64,000 nt of DNA from Streptomyces sp. NBC_00273 (GTDB taxonomy: Bacteria > Actinomycetota > Actinomycetes > Streptomycetales > Streptomycetaceae). A model generated the notes under the pieces. It saw nothing but the letters and a program-made list of their open reading frames with translations. It had not been told where the DNA came from and did not search any database. Below are positions 43,372-50,946 of the stretch, piece after piece. Position numbers and translations under genes: made by a program. Location: positions 62,001 through 126,000 of the forward strand of contig NZ_CP108067.1 in assembly GCF_036178145.1 (NCBI RefSeq), written 5' to 3'. How positions within the stretch are numbered: the stretch's first letter is position 1; each line of letters starts with the position of its first letter.

Positions 43372-44640
43372 TCAGCGGGTGAGCGATATTGCTTTGGCTT
43401 CCATGCGCGCCAGCGCATGGAGAGCCGGTCCGGGCAGGTAGCGGTCGCTGTCCTGCTCGGGCCTGCTGGCGCCGGCATCGGACGGATCGGTGGTGGTGAC
43501 GTCGCGGCCGAGAGGGTGGTCCAGGGCCCAGGGTTCGAGGTCCAGGAGTTCCATCTCGGAGCGGAGCCAGACACGGCCGGTTCCGGTGAGCCGGTACCAG
43601 GTACTAGGGGGGACGCGGACCCCGATGGTGGGGTCCCCGAGGCGGATCACGGAGTGTTCGCCGTCCGCGGTCACCACCTCGATCTGCGCGTCCGTGCTGC
43701 CCGCCAGCCACGTGAGGCGGCGGCGGGAGTATTCGTGGCGGACGAACCGGCCGCCGGCGCTGCCCTCGCCTGCGTCGGGGCTGTCCTGGGCCCGGCTGCC
43801 GTCCAGGTCCACTTCGAGGACGTCGGAGGTGCAGCTGTCGGTGGAGGGCACGACGGTGAAGGACTCGGGGCCCGTCAACACGAAGTTGTTGCGTGAGGCC
43901 CACGGGTGGATGTCGCTCCCCGTTTCGGCGGCCCGCCACGACGGCCTGAGCGTCGCGTAGGTGGTGTTGCCGCCGATGGAAACGCGGTATCGGGCGGCGT
44001 AGGCGCCCTGATCCTGCGCGTTGGTCTGCTGGGACATCCGGGAGAGCAGCAGGTGCGCGGCGACCGGCAGCTCGTGGCGGTTGGTGCGCACCACTGGAGC
44101 CTGCTGCGAGGAGCGTAAGAAGGACACGAGATCGTTGTCCGGTTCCCAGTCGGGGTTCTGGTCGGCGTACCAGACGGGTTCGTCGCGGGTCACGACTCCG
44201 CCCAGGCCGTCGAGGGTGTGGGCGATGCCCTTGGGGATGATCAGGACCCGGTAGGGCGAGACGGCCATCTTGATGGTGATCTCGTCGCCGAGCTGGGGCG
44301 AGTCTTCGCGGCAGTCGATCAGGTGCACGGTGATGCGCTGGCCCTCGCCGAAGAAGGTGAGTCGGTCGTCCTGGCCTACGTGGATGCCGTAGGCGGAGTA
44401 GGCGAAGTCCTTCTCGTGGGTGACGTAGTCGGTGATGCCCGGCCCGTTCGAGATGCGGGTCACCCGGACGACGCCGTTCGTGCCATCGCTCTCGCTCACG
44501 TTCGTGGTCTCCAGCCGCGCTCCTGGCAGGCAGAACTCCATGGAGGTGACGTCGTCGGGAACCTGGAAGGTCCCGATGTGGCGGCGTTCGGTGGTGCGGT
44601 CGAGCGCCGTACGTGACCCTGCGTCAGCGGTTTCGAGCAT
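43372..44640 (-). CDS. RmlC/cupin-like protein A
   Basis: A 422-residue paralogue of the protein at 41813-42958. It shares VTHEKDFAYSAYGIHVGQDDR, ITVHLIDCREDSPQLGDEI, VLIIPKGIAHTLDGLGGVVTRDE and a central LPVAAHLLLSRMSQQT segment. The two cupin-like halves are followed by an extra C-terminal part of about 50 residues rich in Asp, Ser and Pro. Two such paralogues in one operon may form a heteromer. The enzymatic role is unknown; epimerase or isomerase activity is suggested only by fold. Confidence 0.65.
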   Translation of the reverse strand: MLETADAGSRTALDRTTERRHIGTFQVPDDVTSMEFCLPGARLETTNVSESDGTNGVVRVTRISNGPGITDYVTHEKDFAYSAYGIHVGQDDRLTFFGEGQRITVHLIDCREDSPQLGDEITIKMAVSPYRVLIIPKGIAHTLDGLGGVVTRDEPVWYADQNPDWEPDNDLVSFLRSSQQAPVVRTNRHELPVAAHLLLSRMSQQTNAQDQGAYAARYRVSIGGNTTYATLRPSWRAAETGSDIHPWASRNNFVLTGPESFTVVPSTDSCTSDVLEVDLDGSRAQDSPDAGEGSAGGRFVRHEYSRRRLTWLAGSTDAQIEVVTADGEHSVIRLGDPTIGVRVPPSTWYRLTGTGRVWLRSEMELLDLEPWALDHPLGRDVTTTDPSDAGASRPEQDSDRYLPGPALHALARMEAKAISLTR

Positions 44641-44756
44641 GGTGGGTTCCTCTCTCTTGCCTTCGTGGTGGTGGCCGACGCGCGGGCCTGGGGGGTGGAG
44701 AAGGGTGGAGGCATGCGTAAGGGCGGGGCGGGTAGGCAGGCGGGTGTCCTGCGCCG

Positions 44757-45050
44757 TTACCAGAACTCGCGGCCGTCACCGGCGTCGGCGGTGTCCGACA
44801 GCCTCCAGGCCGCGAGCCGTGGTGTGTGGGCGATGGCCCGCAGACACGCCGCGCGAGCGGTCAGTAGGGCCTCGGCCTCGCATCCGGCCAGGACGAAGAA
44901 GACCAGGTCGATCCGGTCTCCGTCGCCGCGTGTCCAGAGGTGCTCGATCCGGTCCACGGGATCGAAGTGGGCGGTGAGGAGTTCCCTGAGGTCGTCGGGC
45001 GCCGCAGGCGTTCCGTGGGAACCGACCAGCCGCATTGTGATCATGTACAT
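44757..45050 (-). CDS. 97-residue hypothetical protein
   Basis: The protein starts at ATG 45050 (or 45044). The alternation MYMITMRLVGSHG, LRELLTAHFDPVDRIEHLWTR, RIDLVFFVLAG and EALLTARAACLRAIAHTP suggests a beta-alpha-beta ferredoxin-like fold, with a tail ending in EFW. It lies second in the operon after the DGFGW-repeat gene. It could be a small binding partner of the peptide; no family recognised. Confidence 0.55.
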   Translation of the reverse strand: MYMITMRLVGSHGTPAAPDDLRELLTAHFDPVDRIEHLWTRGDGDRIDLVFFVLAGCEAEALLTARAACLRAIAHTPRLAAWRLSDTADAGDGREFW

Positions 45051-45098
45051 GGCGCTCTCGCGTGACCTGGCACCGTCGGACTCCGGGTGGGATCGGCG

Positions 45099-45362
45099 TC
45101 AGATCAACTGGCCTGTGCCAGCTCCCTGACCGGTGTCGGTTCCGCCCTGGGGTGTCACCCAGCCAAACCCATCGTCGGCCCTGATCTGGTGCGTCACCCA
45201 TCCGAACCCGTCATCGGCCACTACCTGCCCCGTTCCCCAGCCGAACCCGTCGCCGGCGGACGCACGTCCCGCGTCCTGCGCTCCATGAGAGACGGCTCCG
45301 GAGGTTGCGACGGCGACGATGAGAGCGGCGGATGCGAGCAGGACTGCGGCGATCCGGGACAT
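45099..45362 (-). CDS. Secreted small protein with three DGFGW repeats, candidate multi-core peptide
   Basis: An 87-residue product starting at ATG 45362 with AAGGGTGGAG upstream. The N-terminus is a Sec-type signal peptide (SRIAAVLLASAALIVAVATSG, residues 2-22, with likely cleavage near Ala-23). After a short linker the motif DGFGW occurs at residues 38-42, 51-55 and 64-68, a strict 13-residue period, each followed by a V/G-T-x-Q stretch. A Gly/Thr/Gln-rich tail follows. Three near-identical aromatic blocks look like multiple core peptides or a repeat ligand. It is first in the operon facing the regulator at 45614. Confidence 0.7.
   Translation of the reverse strand: MSRIAAVLLASAALIVAVATSGAVSHGAQDAGRASAGDGFGWGTGQVVADDGFGWVTHQIRADDGFGWVTPQGGTDTGQGAGTGQLI
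45138..45254 (-). repeat. Three 39-bp coding repeats (DGFGW units)
   Basis: The three DGFGW-containing units recur every 39 bases and differ slightly, the second and third being closest (ADDGFGWVT in both). They encode the repeat part of the secreted small protein, consistent with duplication under selection for the pentapeptide. Confidence 0.7.
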
Positions 45363-45613
45363 GGAAAACTCCACCCTTCAGAATCAGCTTCTTTGTCTTC
45401 GTTGTCGCGTCCACCCCGTTCTGCGGGGTGTTGCGTTCGATGGCATAAGGCTGTCCCACGGCGGTGGCGGTGTCACTAGCCGCAGACGGGCGTCAAAACG
45501 CCAGGCGACTAGACGCCACCTCGGATCGCCTGCGGGCTTGAACACGTCCTGTCATATGCGGAAGGTTGCGCTCATGGGTGATCCTGACCAAGTCCTAACC
45601 AAAGGGGGACCAC

Positions 45614-46588
45614 ATGCTGCAATTACTCGGGCTCTCGCCCCATGCCGAGACCGTTTACCGGGCGACCCTGCTGCACCCCGACCACGGGGTCACCGATCTG
45701 ATGGCGGACACCGGACTTCAGGAGAGGGTGATCCGCGCCGCGTTCGACGAACTGGCCGCGCTCGCCCTGCTCAAGCCGTCCGACCAGCGCGGGGGAAAAC
45801 TGCGTCCCGTCAGTCCGGAAGTCGGCCTCACTACGCTGCTGGCCTCTGCCGAAGCCGACCTCGCGGCGCGCCTGGCCCAGGTGGAGACCACCCGGGCCGA
45901 GATCGCGGCGATATCCGCCGAACACCTCGGCACACGCATGTCGGACAGTGCCACGCGACTCGAAGGTCTCGACGCCGTCCGTACCCGGCTGGAAGAACTC
46001 CAGCGGACGACCGAGTTCGAGTGCCTATCCCTCAACCCCGGTGGCGCGCACAGGCCCGACGCCCGCAATGCCGCAACCCCGCTCAACGAGGAGGCTCTGC
46101 TGCGGGGCGTGGCCATCCGGGCCGTCTGCCGCGACAGCTTCCGCAACGACCCCGACACCCTCGCCTACGCCCGCTGGCTCATCGAGCACGGCGGGCAGAT
46201 GCGTACCGTCCCCACCGTGCCCATCCAGATGATCATCGTCGACCGCCGGGCCGCGATCCTGCCCTTGGACCCGGATGACCCGCGCAAGGGCGCGATCGAG
46301 GTACACGGCTCCGGCATCATCACCGCCCTGTGTGCCCTGTTCGAGCTGTGCTGGTCAGCGGGGACGTCCTTCGGCGAACAGCCGCCCGCCAACGACAACG
46401 GGTGCACCCCGACGGAACGCGCGCTGCTGGACATGGTCGCCGCCGGAGACACCGATGAGGCCGCGGCCCGCAACCTCGGCATCTCGGTGCGCACGGTCAG
46501 CCGGATGATGTCGAGCCTGATGGAACGACTGGACGCGGCCAGCAGGTTCCAGGCCGGTGTAAACGCGACGAAGCGCGGGTGGCTGTAG
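45614..46588 (+). CDS. TrmB-like/LuxR-type transcriptional regulator, copy 2
   Basis: 324 residues, the same length and plan as the regulator at 37100-38074: winged helix (LGLSPHAETVYRATLLHPDH), middle domain with the shared FECLSLNPGGAHRPDAR and ATPLNEEAL, and C-terminal LuxR HTH (CTPTERALLDMVAAGDTDEAAARNLGISVRTVSRMM). It is divergent from the DGFGW-repeat operon across 250 bases and probably controls it. Close similarity of the two regulators suggests duplication of a cluster switch or cross-control between the two clusters. Confidence 0.85.
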   Translation: MLQLLGLSPHAETVYRATLLHPDHGVTDLMADTGLQERVIRAAFDELAALALLKPSDQRGGKLRPVSPEVGLTTLLASAEADLAARLAQVETTRAEIAAISAEHLGTRMSDSATRLEGLDAVRTRLEELQRTTEFECLSLNPGGAHRPDARNAATPLNEEALLRGVAIRAVCRDSFRNDPDTLAYARWLIEHGGQMRTVPTVPIQMIIVDRRAAILPLDPDDPRKGAIEVHGSGIITALCALFELCWSAGTSFGEQPPANDNGCTPTERALLDMVAAGDTDEAAARNLGISVRTVSRMMSSLMERLDAASRFQAGVNATKRGWL

Positions 46589-47470
46589 AGCCACACCCCG
46601 ATCCCATCAGAAACCCGCCACGGGATGGTCTCGGAGCCCGAACAGCTCGCCCCGACTCGGAGGGCAGCCGGAATGCGCCGGAAGCAGGCGATCGGCGGGT
46701 TGCGGCTCAGTTCCCTTCTGCCTGGACGTCGCGCACGCTCACGCCGCCTCGCCGAGGACTGCCCCACCACCACCGTCGTCTACGAACCGGCGCCGTAGGA
46801 GCCGATCAACCGCACCGGGCGGTCAGCGAAGTGACACAGCCAGACCCCGGGGCGCGCGTCCCGGGGCCCCGTGCTGCTCGGGGAATGCAATGGGGGCTCC
46901 GCAACGACGTCAGCCCGAACAAGGACCGCATCTAGGGCCTCACGGCTCCCCCACGCCGAGGAGAACGTCACCCGGCCCACAGATGCTCCGGACCGGCCGC
47001 GGTGAAGTGCTCGGCAACCTACTGGGCCGCATCCGGGCGCAGCGGAACCGTCCGGCATCAGGCACTTGCAAGTACGGCCTTGTCCGGCGCCCCTCACCCC
47101 TTCCGTGCCGCCTTCGTCGAGCAGCGACCAAGCGCAGGCAGGGCACGACCATTGCACATCGGCCTCGAACCGGGGTGCGACGCCAGCGTGTTCCTGATCG
47201 CCGCTGCACGCTTCCTCGCCAGCGCCTACCAGGGGTGCTCTGCGGCACTCGCCAATCGGCAGCCCTCACCGTTCCAGCAGATGCGATCGAGGGCTCCGAC
47301 CCCCGTTGGGGCTCGCGTCGTTGCACGGGAACGTCACGCGACGTCGAGCGCGGCCCCGCCGCCCACCCGCCGGACACGCACCCCGACGCGCCCGTTCCCC
47401 CGAAGCACGGGCGACCGGCCCCGAACCTTGGCAGACTATTCCGCAGGCACAGTGCGCATTGGGGGTGCGG
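46589..47470. other. Long gap without convincing genes
   Basis: These 880 bases have several long but overlapping frames with poor coding bias. Short readings such as RDARPGVWLCHFADRPVRLIG on the minus strand hint at a decayed gene, but I cannot name it. Nothing else was seen. Confidence 0.35.
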
Positions 47471-47785
47471 ATGGCGGGGATCGGTCTTGCCGCAGCGATC
47501 GAGGAACTGCGGCAGGAGCTCTATCGGGCGCAGGATCAGGGGGCAGAGCAGCAATTCGCGTTCGGCATCGAGGAGGCCGAACTGGAGCTGCAGCTGGAAC
47601 TGCGCAACAGCGGCAAGGGGGACGGAAAGGTCAGCTTCGGTGTGGCGACCGTCGGCGCGGGCGGTGAGCACTCCACCATCCGCACCCACAGACTGACGCT
47701 GAAACTTTCGGTCCGGGACCGAGCCCGCGGCGGCTCCAGTCCCGAGATCAGCGACACCGAAACCGGGTCCTGGGACGAGGAGTGA
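47471..47785 (+). CDS. Trypsin-co-occurring (Trypco2) domain protein
   Basis: 104 residues from ATG 47471. The beginning (GIGLAAAIEELRQELYRAQD) and AEQQFAFGIEEAELELQLEL, followed by a strand-rich end (GDGKVSFGVATVGAG, HRLTLKLSV), match the Trypco2 domain described next to trypsin-type conflict genes. The stop overlaps the protease start (ATGA-type coupling). It probably regulates or activates the protease. Confidence 0.7.
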   Translation: MAGIGLAAAIEELRQELYRAQDQGAEQQFAFGIEEAELELQLELRNSGKGDGKVSFGVATVGAGGEHSTIRTHRLTLKLSVRDRARGGSSPEISDTETGSWDEE

Positions 47786-49950
47786 TGGACCCGCACAGAC
47801 TGGTGCTGATCCGCAGCGGTACCACGGGGCTGCGCCATCGCGTCGGCTCTGGTTATCTCGTCGCACCCCGCCTGGTGCTCACCGCCGGACACGTCCTCCG
47901 GGACGGCGAGAGCGGCGCCTACGGGGAGGAGATCCAGGTCAGAGTGGGACACCCGGGCCGCGGTCAGACGCTCCGCACCAAAGCGGAGCTGATCTGGACC
48001 CATCCGCAGGACCTGGACGTCGCCCTGCTGCTCACGGACGACGAGATCGACGTACCGGGGCCGGTTCGATGGGGCCACCCCGTGGACACGGCCCCACTGC
48101 GCTACGAGGGACTGGGCTTTCCGCTGGCATCCGCGGAAGGTGGTCGTGACGCCGAACACCTCCGCGGCGTCCTGCCTCCGCTGTCCTCCGGGGCCCGCGG
48201 CCTCTACGTGCTCGACCAGGAGCCCGCGCCCGACCTCCGCGACGACGGCCGCAAGGCCTGGGGAGGCGCCTCGGGAACCGCAGTGTTCTGCGAGGACCAC
48301 CTGGTGGGCGTGGTGATTCGCGATGACCGGTCCTACGGCAACCGCCGCCTGCGGGCCCTCCCGGCGCATCGCTTCGTCCAGGACGGCGGCTTCGAGGCAC
48401 TCCTGCGGCAGTACGCCGACGGTCCGCCCCGCCTGACCGAGATTGGTGCCGCCCTCCCGACGGCCCAGCCCGCGGCGGAACGCAGCCCGGCCGAGCAGGA
48501 GACCGAGCGGCTCCTGTGGTCGCTGCTCGGCGGCCGGACGGCCTACGCGGCACATGCCCGCGCCCTCGTACGGCGGCTCGGATACGCCGTCCCCGACAGC
48601 CATGAACCGACCATGCCCGACCTCGCGGCACTCGTGGCGGCCCATCCCCGCGCCCTGCCTTCTCTGAGCAACACCCTGGCCCCGGCCCTCACGGGCCATG
48701 ACGAGCGCACACGCCTGACGGACGTCCTCACCCGCGCCCGTGCCGGCGGACTGTGCCTGCTCCTGTCCTTGGACGAATGCGAGCACTTACTGGAACTGCT
48801 CCGCGGCATCTGCAAGGGGCAGCCCACGCTCATACCGCGCGCCGCCCGCGAGGCCCTGCGCTACGCCTGGCTGCCCGAACCGCTGAACCGCACGCATCTC
48901 TGCGCCGACGACCTCGAACACGTCGTCGAGCACCTGGAGTCCGTCTCCGACAGCGAGCGCGTACCGGACTGCACACCGCCCGTACCGGCCCTGCTCCGCC
49001 TGGTCGAATGCGTGGCTGCCGCCCTGGGAAGCGAAGCGGGAGCGGAGCTGCGCAGCTGGTCCGATCAGGTGGCCGCCCGGACCGGCATCCACCCGGCGGC
49101 GCTCGCCGAACGGCGCACCGACGCTGGCCGCTGGGCCGCCCGGCAGACGTCCCCCTTCTCCCGTGTCGTCGTCGAGGTTTCCCGCGCGCGGACCGAAGCA
49201 CGCGAGAGTTACTACTGCCGCATCCTGCTCGCCCGCGCCGACGGCACGCACACCCCCCTCCACGAGGCGGAGAGCTCGCCGAGGACACCCGAGGAAGTGG
49301 CCCGGCGGGTCCGCGACGCCGTCGAGGTCGTCGCGGACGAGCTCGGCCCGACAGCCGCGCCCCACGCGACGGTTCTGGTGGCCCGCGACAGCCTCCATCT
49401 GCCCATCGACGAATGGAACCCCGGGGCACCCAACGAGTTCGTGCCCGACCAGCCGATCGGCGCCGAGTTCTGCATCACCCTGAGCTGCCCGGAGATGAGC
49501 GACCTGGTGCGCGGCAGAGAACGTGAGCACCGGCGGCGCTGGGAAAGCGGACATGCGGCCCCCTTGGTGGTCGACGACGAACGTGTCACTCGGCCACGGC
49601 TTAGGCGGCTGCTGCAGAGCACTCACCGTGACGTTACCCAGGTCGTGCTCCACGGTTCCCCGGATCAGCGGGACGCACTGCTCGAACTCTGCCTGGCGCT
49701 CGGTGTCCCGGTCGTCCTCTGGGACCGGCGGGCCGACTCCCCCGCGAACGCGGCCGGTCTGCAACAGCTGGACCCCACCGGGCCGCTCGCCGATCTGCCT
49801 GAGCGGGTCCGCGTCTTCCGCGGGACGGCGTTCGACGAGCCGGAGACGCTCCCCGCGCGCCCCGCGCTCGTATGGGAGGAACACGGCCTGCGACCGCGGC
49901 CCGGATCGCTGACCCTGCAAGACCCCCCAGAAGGAGCCCACGCGTCATGA
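47782..49950 (+). CDS. Trypsin-like protease with VMAP-type C-terminal domain
   Basis: A 722-residue protein. The N-terminal trypsin-like domain has its triad: VLTAGHVL (H37), DLDVALL (D79) and GGASGTAVF (S164). An EAD-like helical segment (ETERLLWSLLGGRTAY, about residues 240-300) and a helical middle with LLLSLDECEHLLELLRG follow. The C-terminal domain (SYYCRILLARADG, LHLPIDEWNP, then PIGAEFCITLSCPEM) matches the VMAP-C domain of vWA-MoxR ternary systems. No signal peptide, so the protease should act inside the cell once released by the NTPase switch. The stop overlaps the MoxR start (ATGA). Confidence 0.8.
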   Translation: MMDPHRLVLIRSGTTGLRHRVGSGYLVAPRLVLTAGHVLRDGESGAYGEEIQVRVGHPGRGQTLRTKAELIWTHPQDLDVALLLTDDEIDVPGPVRWGHPVDTAPLRYEGLGFPLASAEGGRDAEHLRGVLPPLSSGARGLYVLDQEPAPDLRDDGRKAWGGASGTAVFCEDHLVGVVIRDDRSYGNRRLRALPAHRFVQDGGFEALLRQYADGPPRLTEIGAALPTAQPAAERSPAEQETERLLWSLLGGRTAYAAHARALVRRLGYAVPDSHEPTMPDLAALVAAHPRALPSLSNTLAPALTGHDERTRLTDVLTRARAGGLCLLLSLDECEHLLELLRGICKGQPTLIPRAAREALRYAWLPEPLNRTHLCADDLEHVVEHLESVSDSERVPDCTPPVPALLRLVECVAAALGSEAGAELRSWSDQVAARTGIHPAALAERRTDAGRWAARQTSPFSRVVVEVSRARTEARESYYCRILLARADGTHTPLHEAESSPRTPEEVARRVRDAVEVVADELGPTAAPHATVLVARDSLHLPIDEWNPGAPNEFVPDQPIGAEFCITLSCPEMSDLVRGREREHRRRWESGHAAPLVVDDERVTRPRLRRLLQSTHRDVTQVVLHGSPDQRDALLELCLALGVPVVLWDRRADSPANAAGLQQLDPTGPLADLPERVRVFRGTAFDEPETLPARPALVWEEHGLRPRPGSLTLQDPPEGAHAS

Positions 49951-50942
49951 CTGCCGCAGAATCCGCTGCCACCGGCCAGCCCACCCCGTCCGGCGACGGG
50001 GACTGGCGGCTCTTCCGGGGCAATGGGGTGCCCCGCTCTGTCGTCTTCCCGCCCGCCCCGCCCTGGCGACGGCTCCACCCGCAGGAGCCCGACGGCTCGC
50101 GGACCGCACGCCCGCGCCCGTACCTGATCGGCCCCGACGACGCGGACGTCGTCAGCGCCGCCCTCCACCTGCGCCGGCCTCTGCTCGTCACGGGACACCC
50201 CGGTACCGGGAAGTCCTCCCTGGCCCACGCGATCGCCCACGAGCTCGCCCTCGGCCGCGTCCTGTACTGGCCGGTCAATAGCCGTTCGACGTTGCAGGAC
50301 GCCCTCTACCACTACGACGCGATCGGCCGGTTGCGGGAAGCGAACCTCCGCCGGGACGCGGTCGGCTCCGAACCCGGCATCGGCCAGTACGTCCGGCTCG
50401 GCCCCCTGGGCAACGCGCTGCTTGCCCGGGACCGGCCCAGGGTCCTGCTCATCGACGAGTTGGACAAGGGGGACGTCGATCTGCCCAACGACCTGCTCAC
50501 CGTGTTCGAGGAGGGCGAGTTCGAGATTCCGGAGATCAGCCGCCTCCCCGAGGAGCACTCCACGGTCCACGTGCGGACTGACGACCCGGACGCGCCGGCA
50601 CCGGTGGTCCGCGGCCGCGTCCGCTGCCATGAGTTCCCCGTCGTGGTCATCACCAGCAACGGTGAACGCGAGTTCCCGCCCGCTTTCCTCCGACGGTGCG
50701 TCCGTCTCGACCTGCCCGAGCCCGACGAGGAGCGGCTGCGGGACATCGTCGCCTCGCACCTCGGCCACGAGGCGCTCCACGACATCGACGACCTGCTGGA
50801 GGAGTTCCTCGGCCGCCGCGCGCCCGGAGAACTTGCGACCGATCAGCTCCTCAATGCGGTCTTCCTACGCGCGGGCGGCATCGATCTGGACGCTGGCCGA
50901 CTGCTCGACGCCGTCCTGCACCAACTCGGCGGGGCGGTATGA
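49947..50942 (+). CDS. MoxR-type AAA+ ATPase
   Basis: 331 residues from ATG 49947. Walker A is GHPGTGKSS (residues 83-91), Walker B RVLLIDELDKGD, sensor 1 VVVITSNGEREFPPAFLRRC (with the arginine finger). The family remodels vWA-containing partners by ATP hydrolysis. Coupled to the protease gene upstream and followed after four bases by the vWA gene, it is the motor of the three-component system. Confidence 0.88.
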   Translation: MTAAESAATGQPTPSGDGDWRLFRGNGVPRSVVFPPAPPWRRLHPQEPDGSRTARPRPYLIGPDDADVVSAALHLRRPLLVTGHPGTGKSSLAHAIAHELALGRVLYWPVNSRSTLQDALYHYDAIGRLREANLRRDAVGSEPGIGQYVRLGPLGNALLARDRPRVLLIDELDKGDVDLPNDLLTVFEEGEFEIPEISRLPEEHSTVHVRTDDPDAPAPVVRGRVRCHEFPVVVITSNGEREFPPAFLRRCVRLDLPEPDEERLRDIVASHLGHEALHDIDDLLEEFLGRRAPGELATDQLLNAVFLRAGGIDLDAGRLLDAVLHQLGGAV

Positions 50943-50946
50943 GTGC

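Noticed and set aside
30269..46588. Lanthipeptide or lasso-peptide cluster
   Set aside because: No LanB/C/M/KC, no transglutaminase/asparagine-synthetase pair and no YcaO gene is present.
46940..48786. Long minus frames across the Trypco2 and protease genes
   Set aside because: They oppose recognisable domains and show shadow composition.
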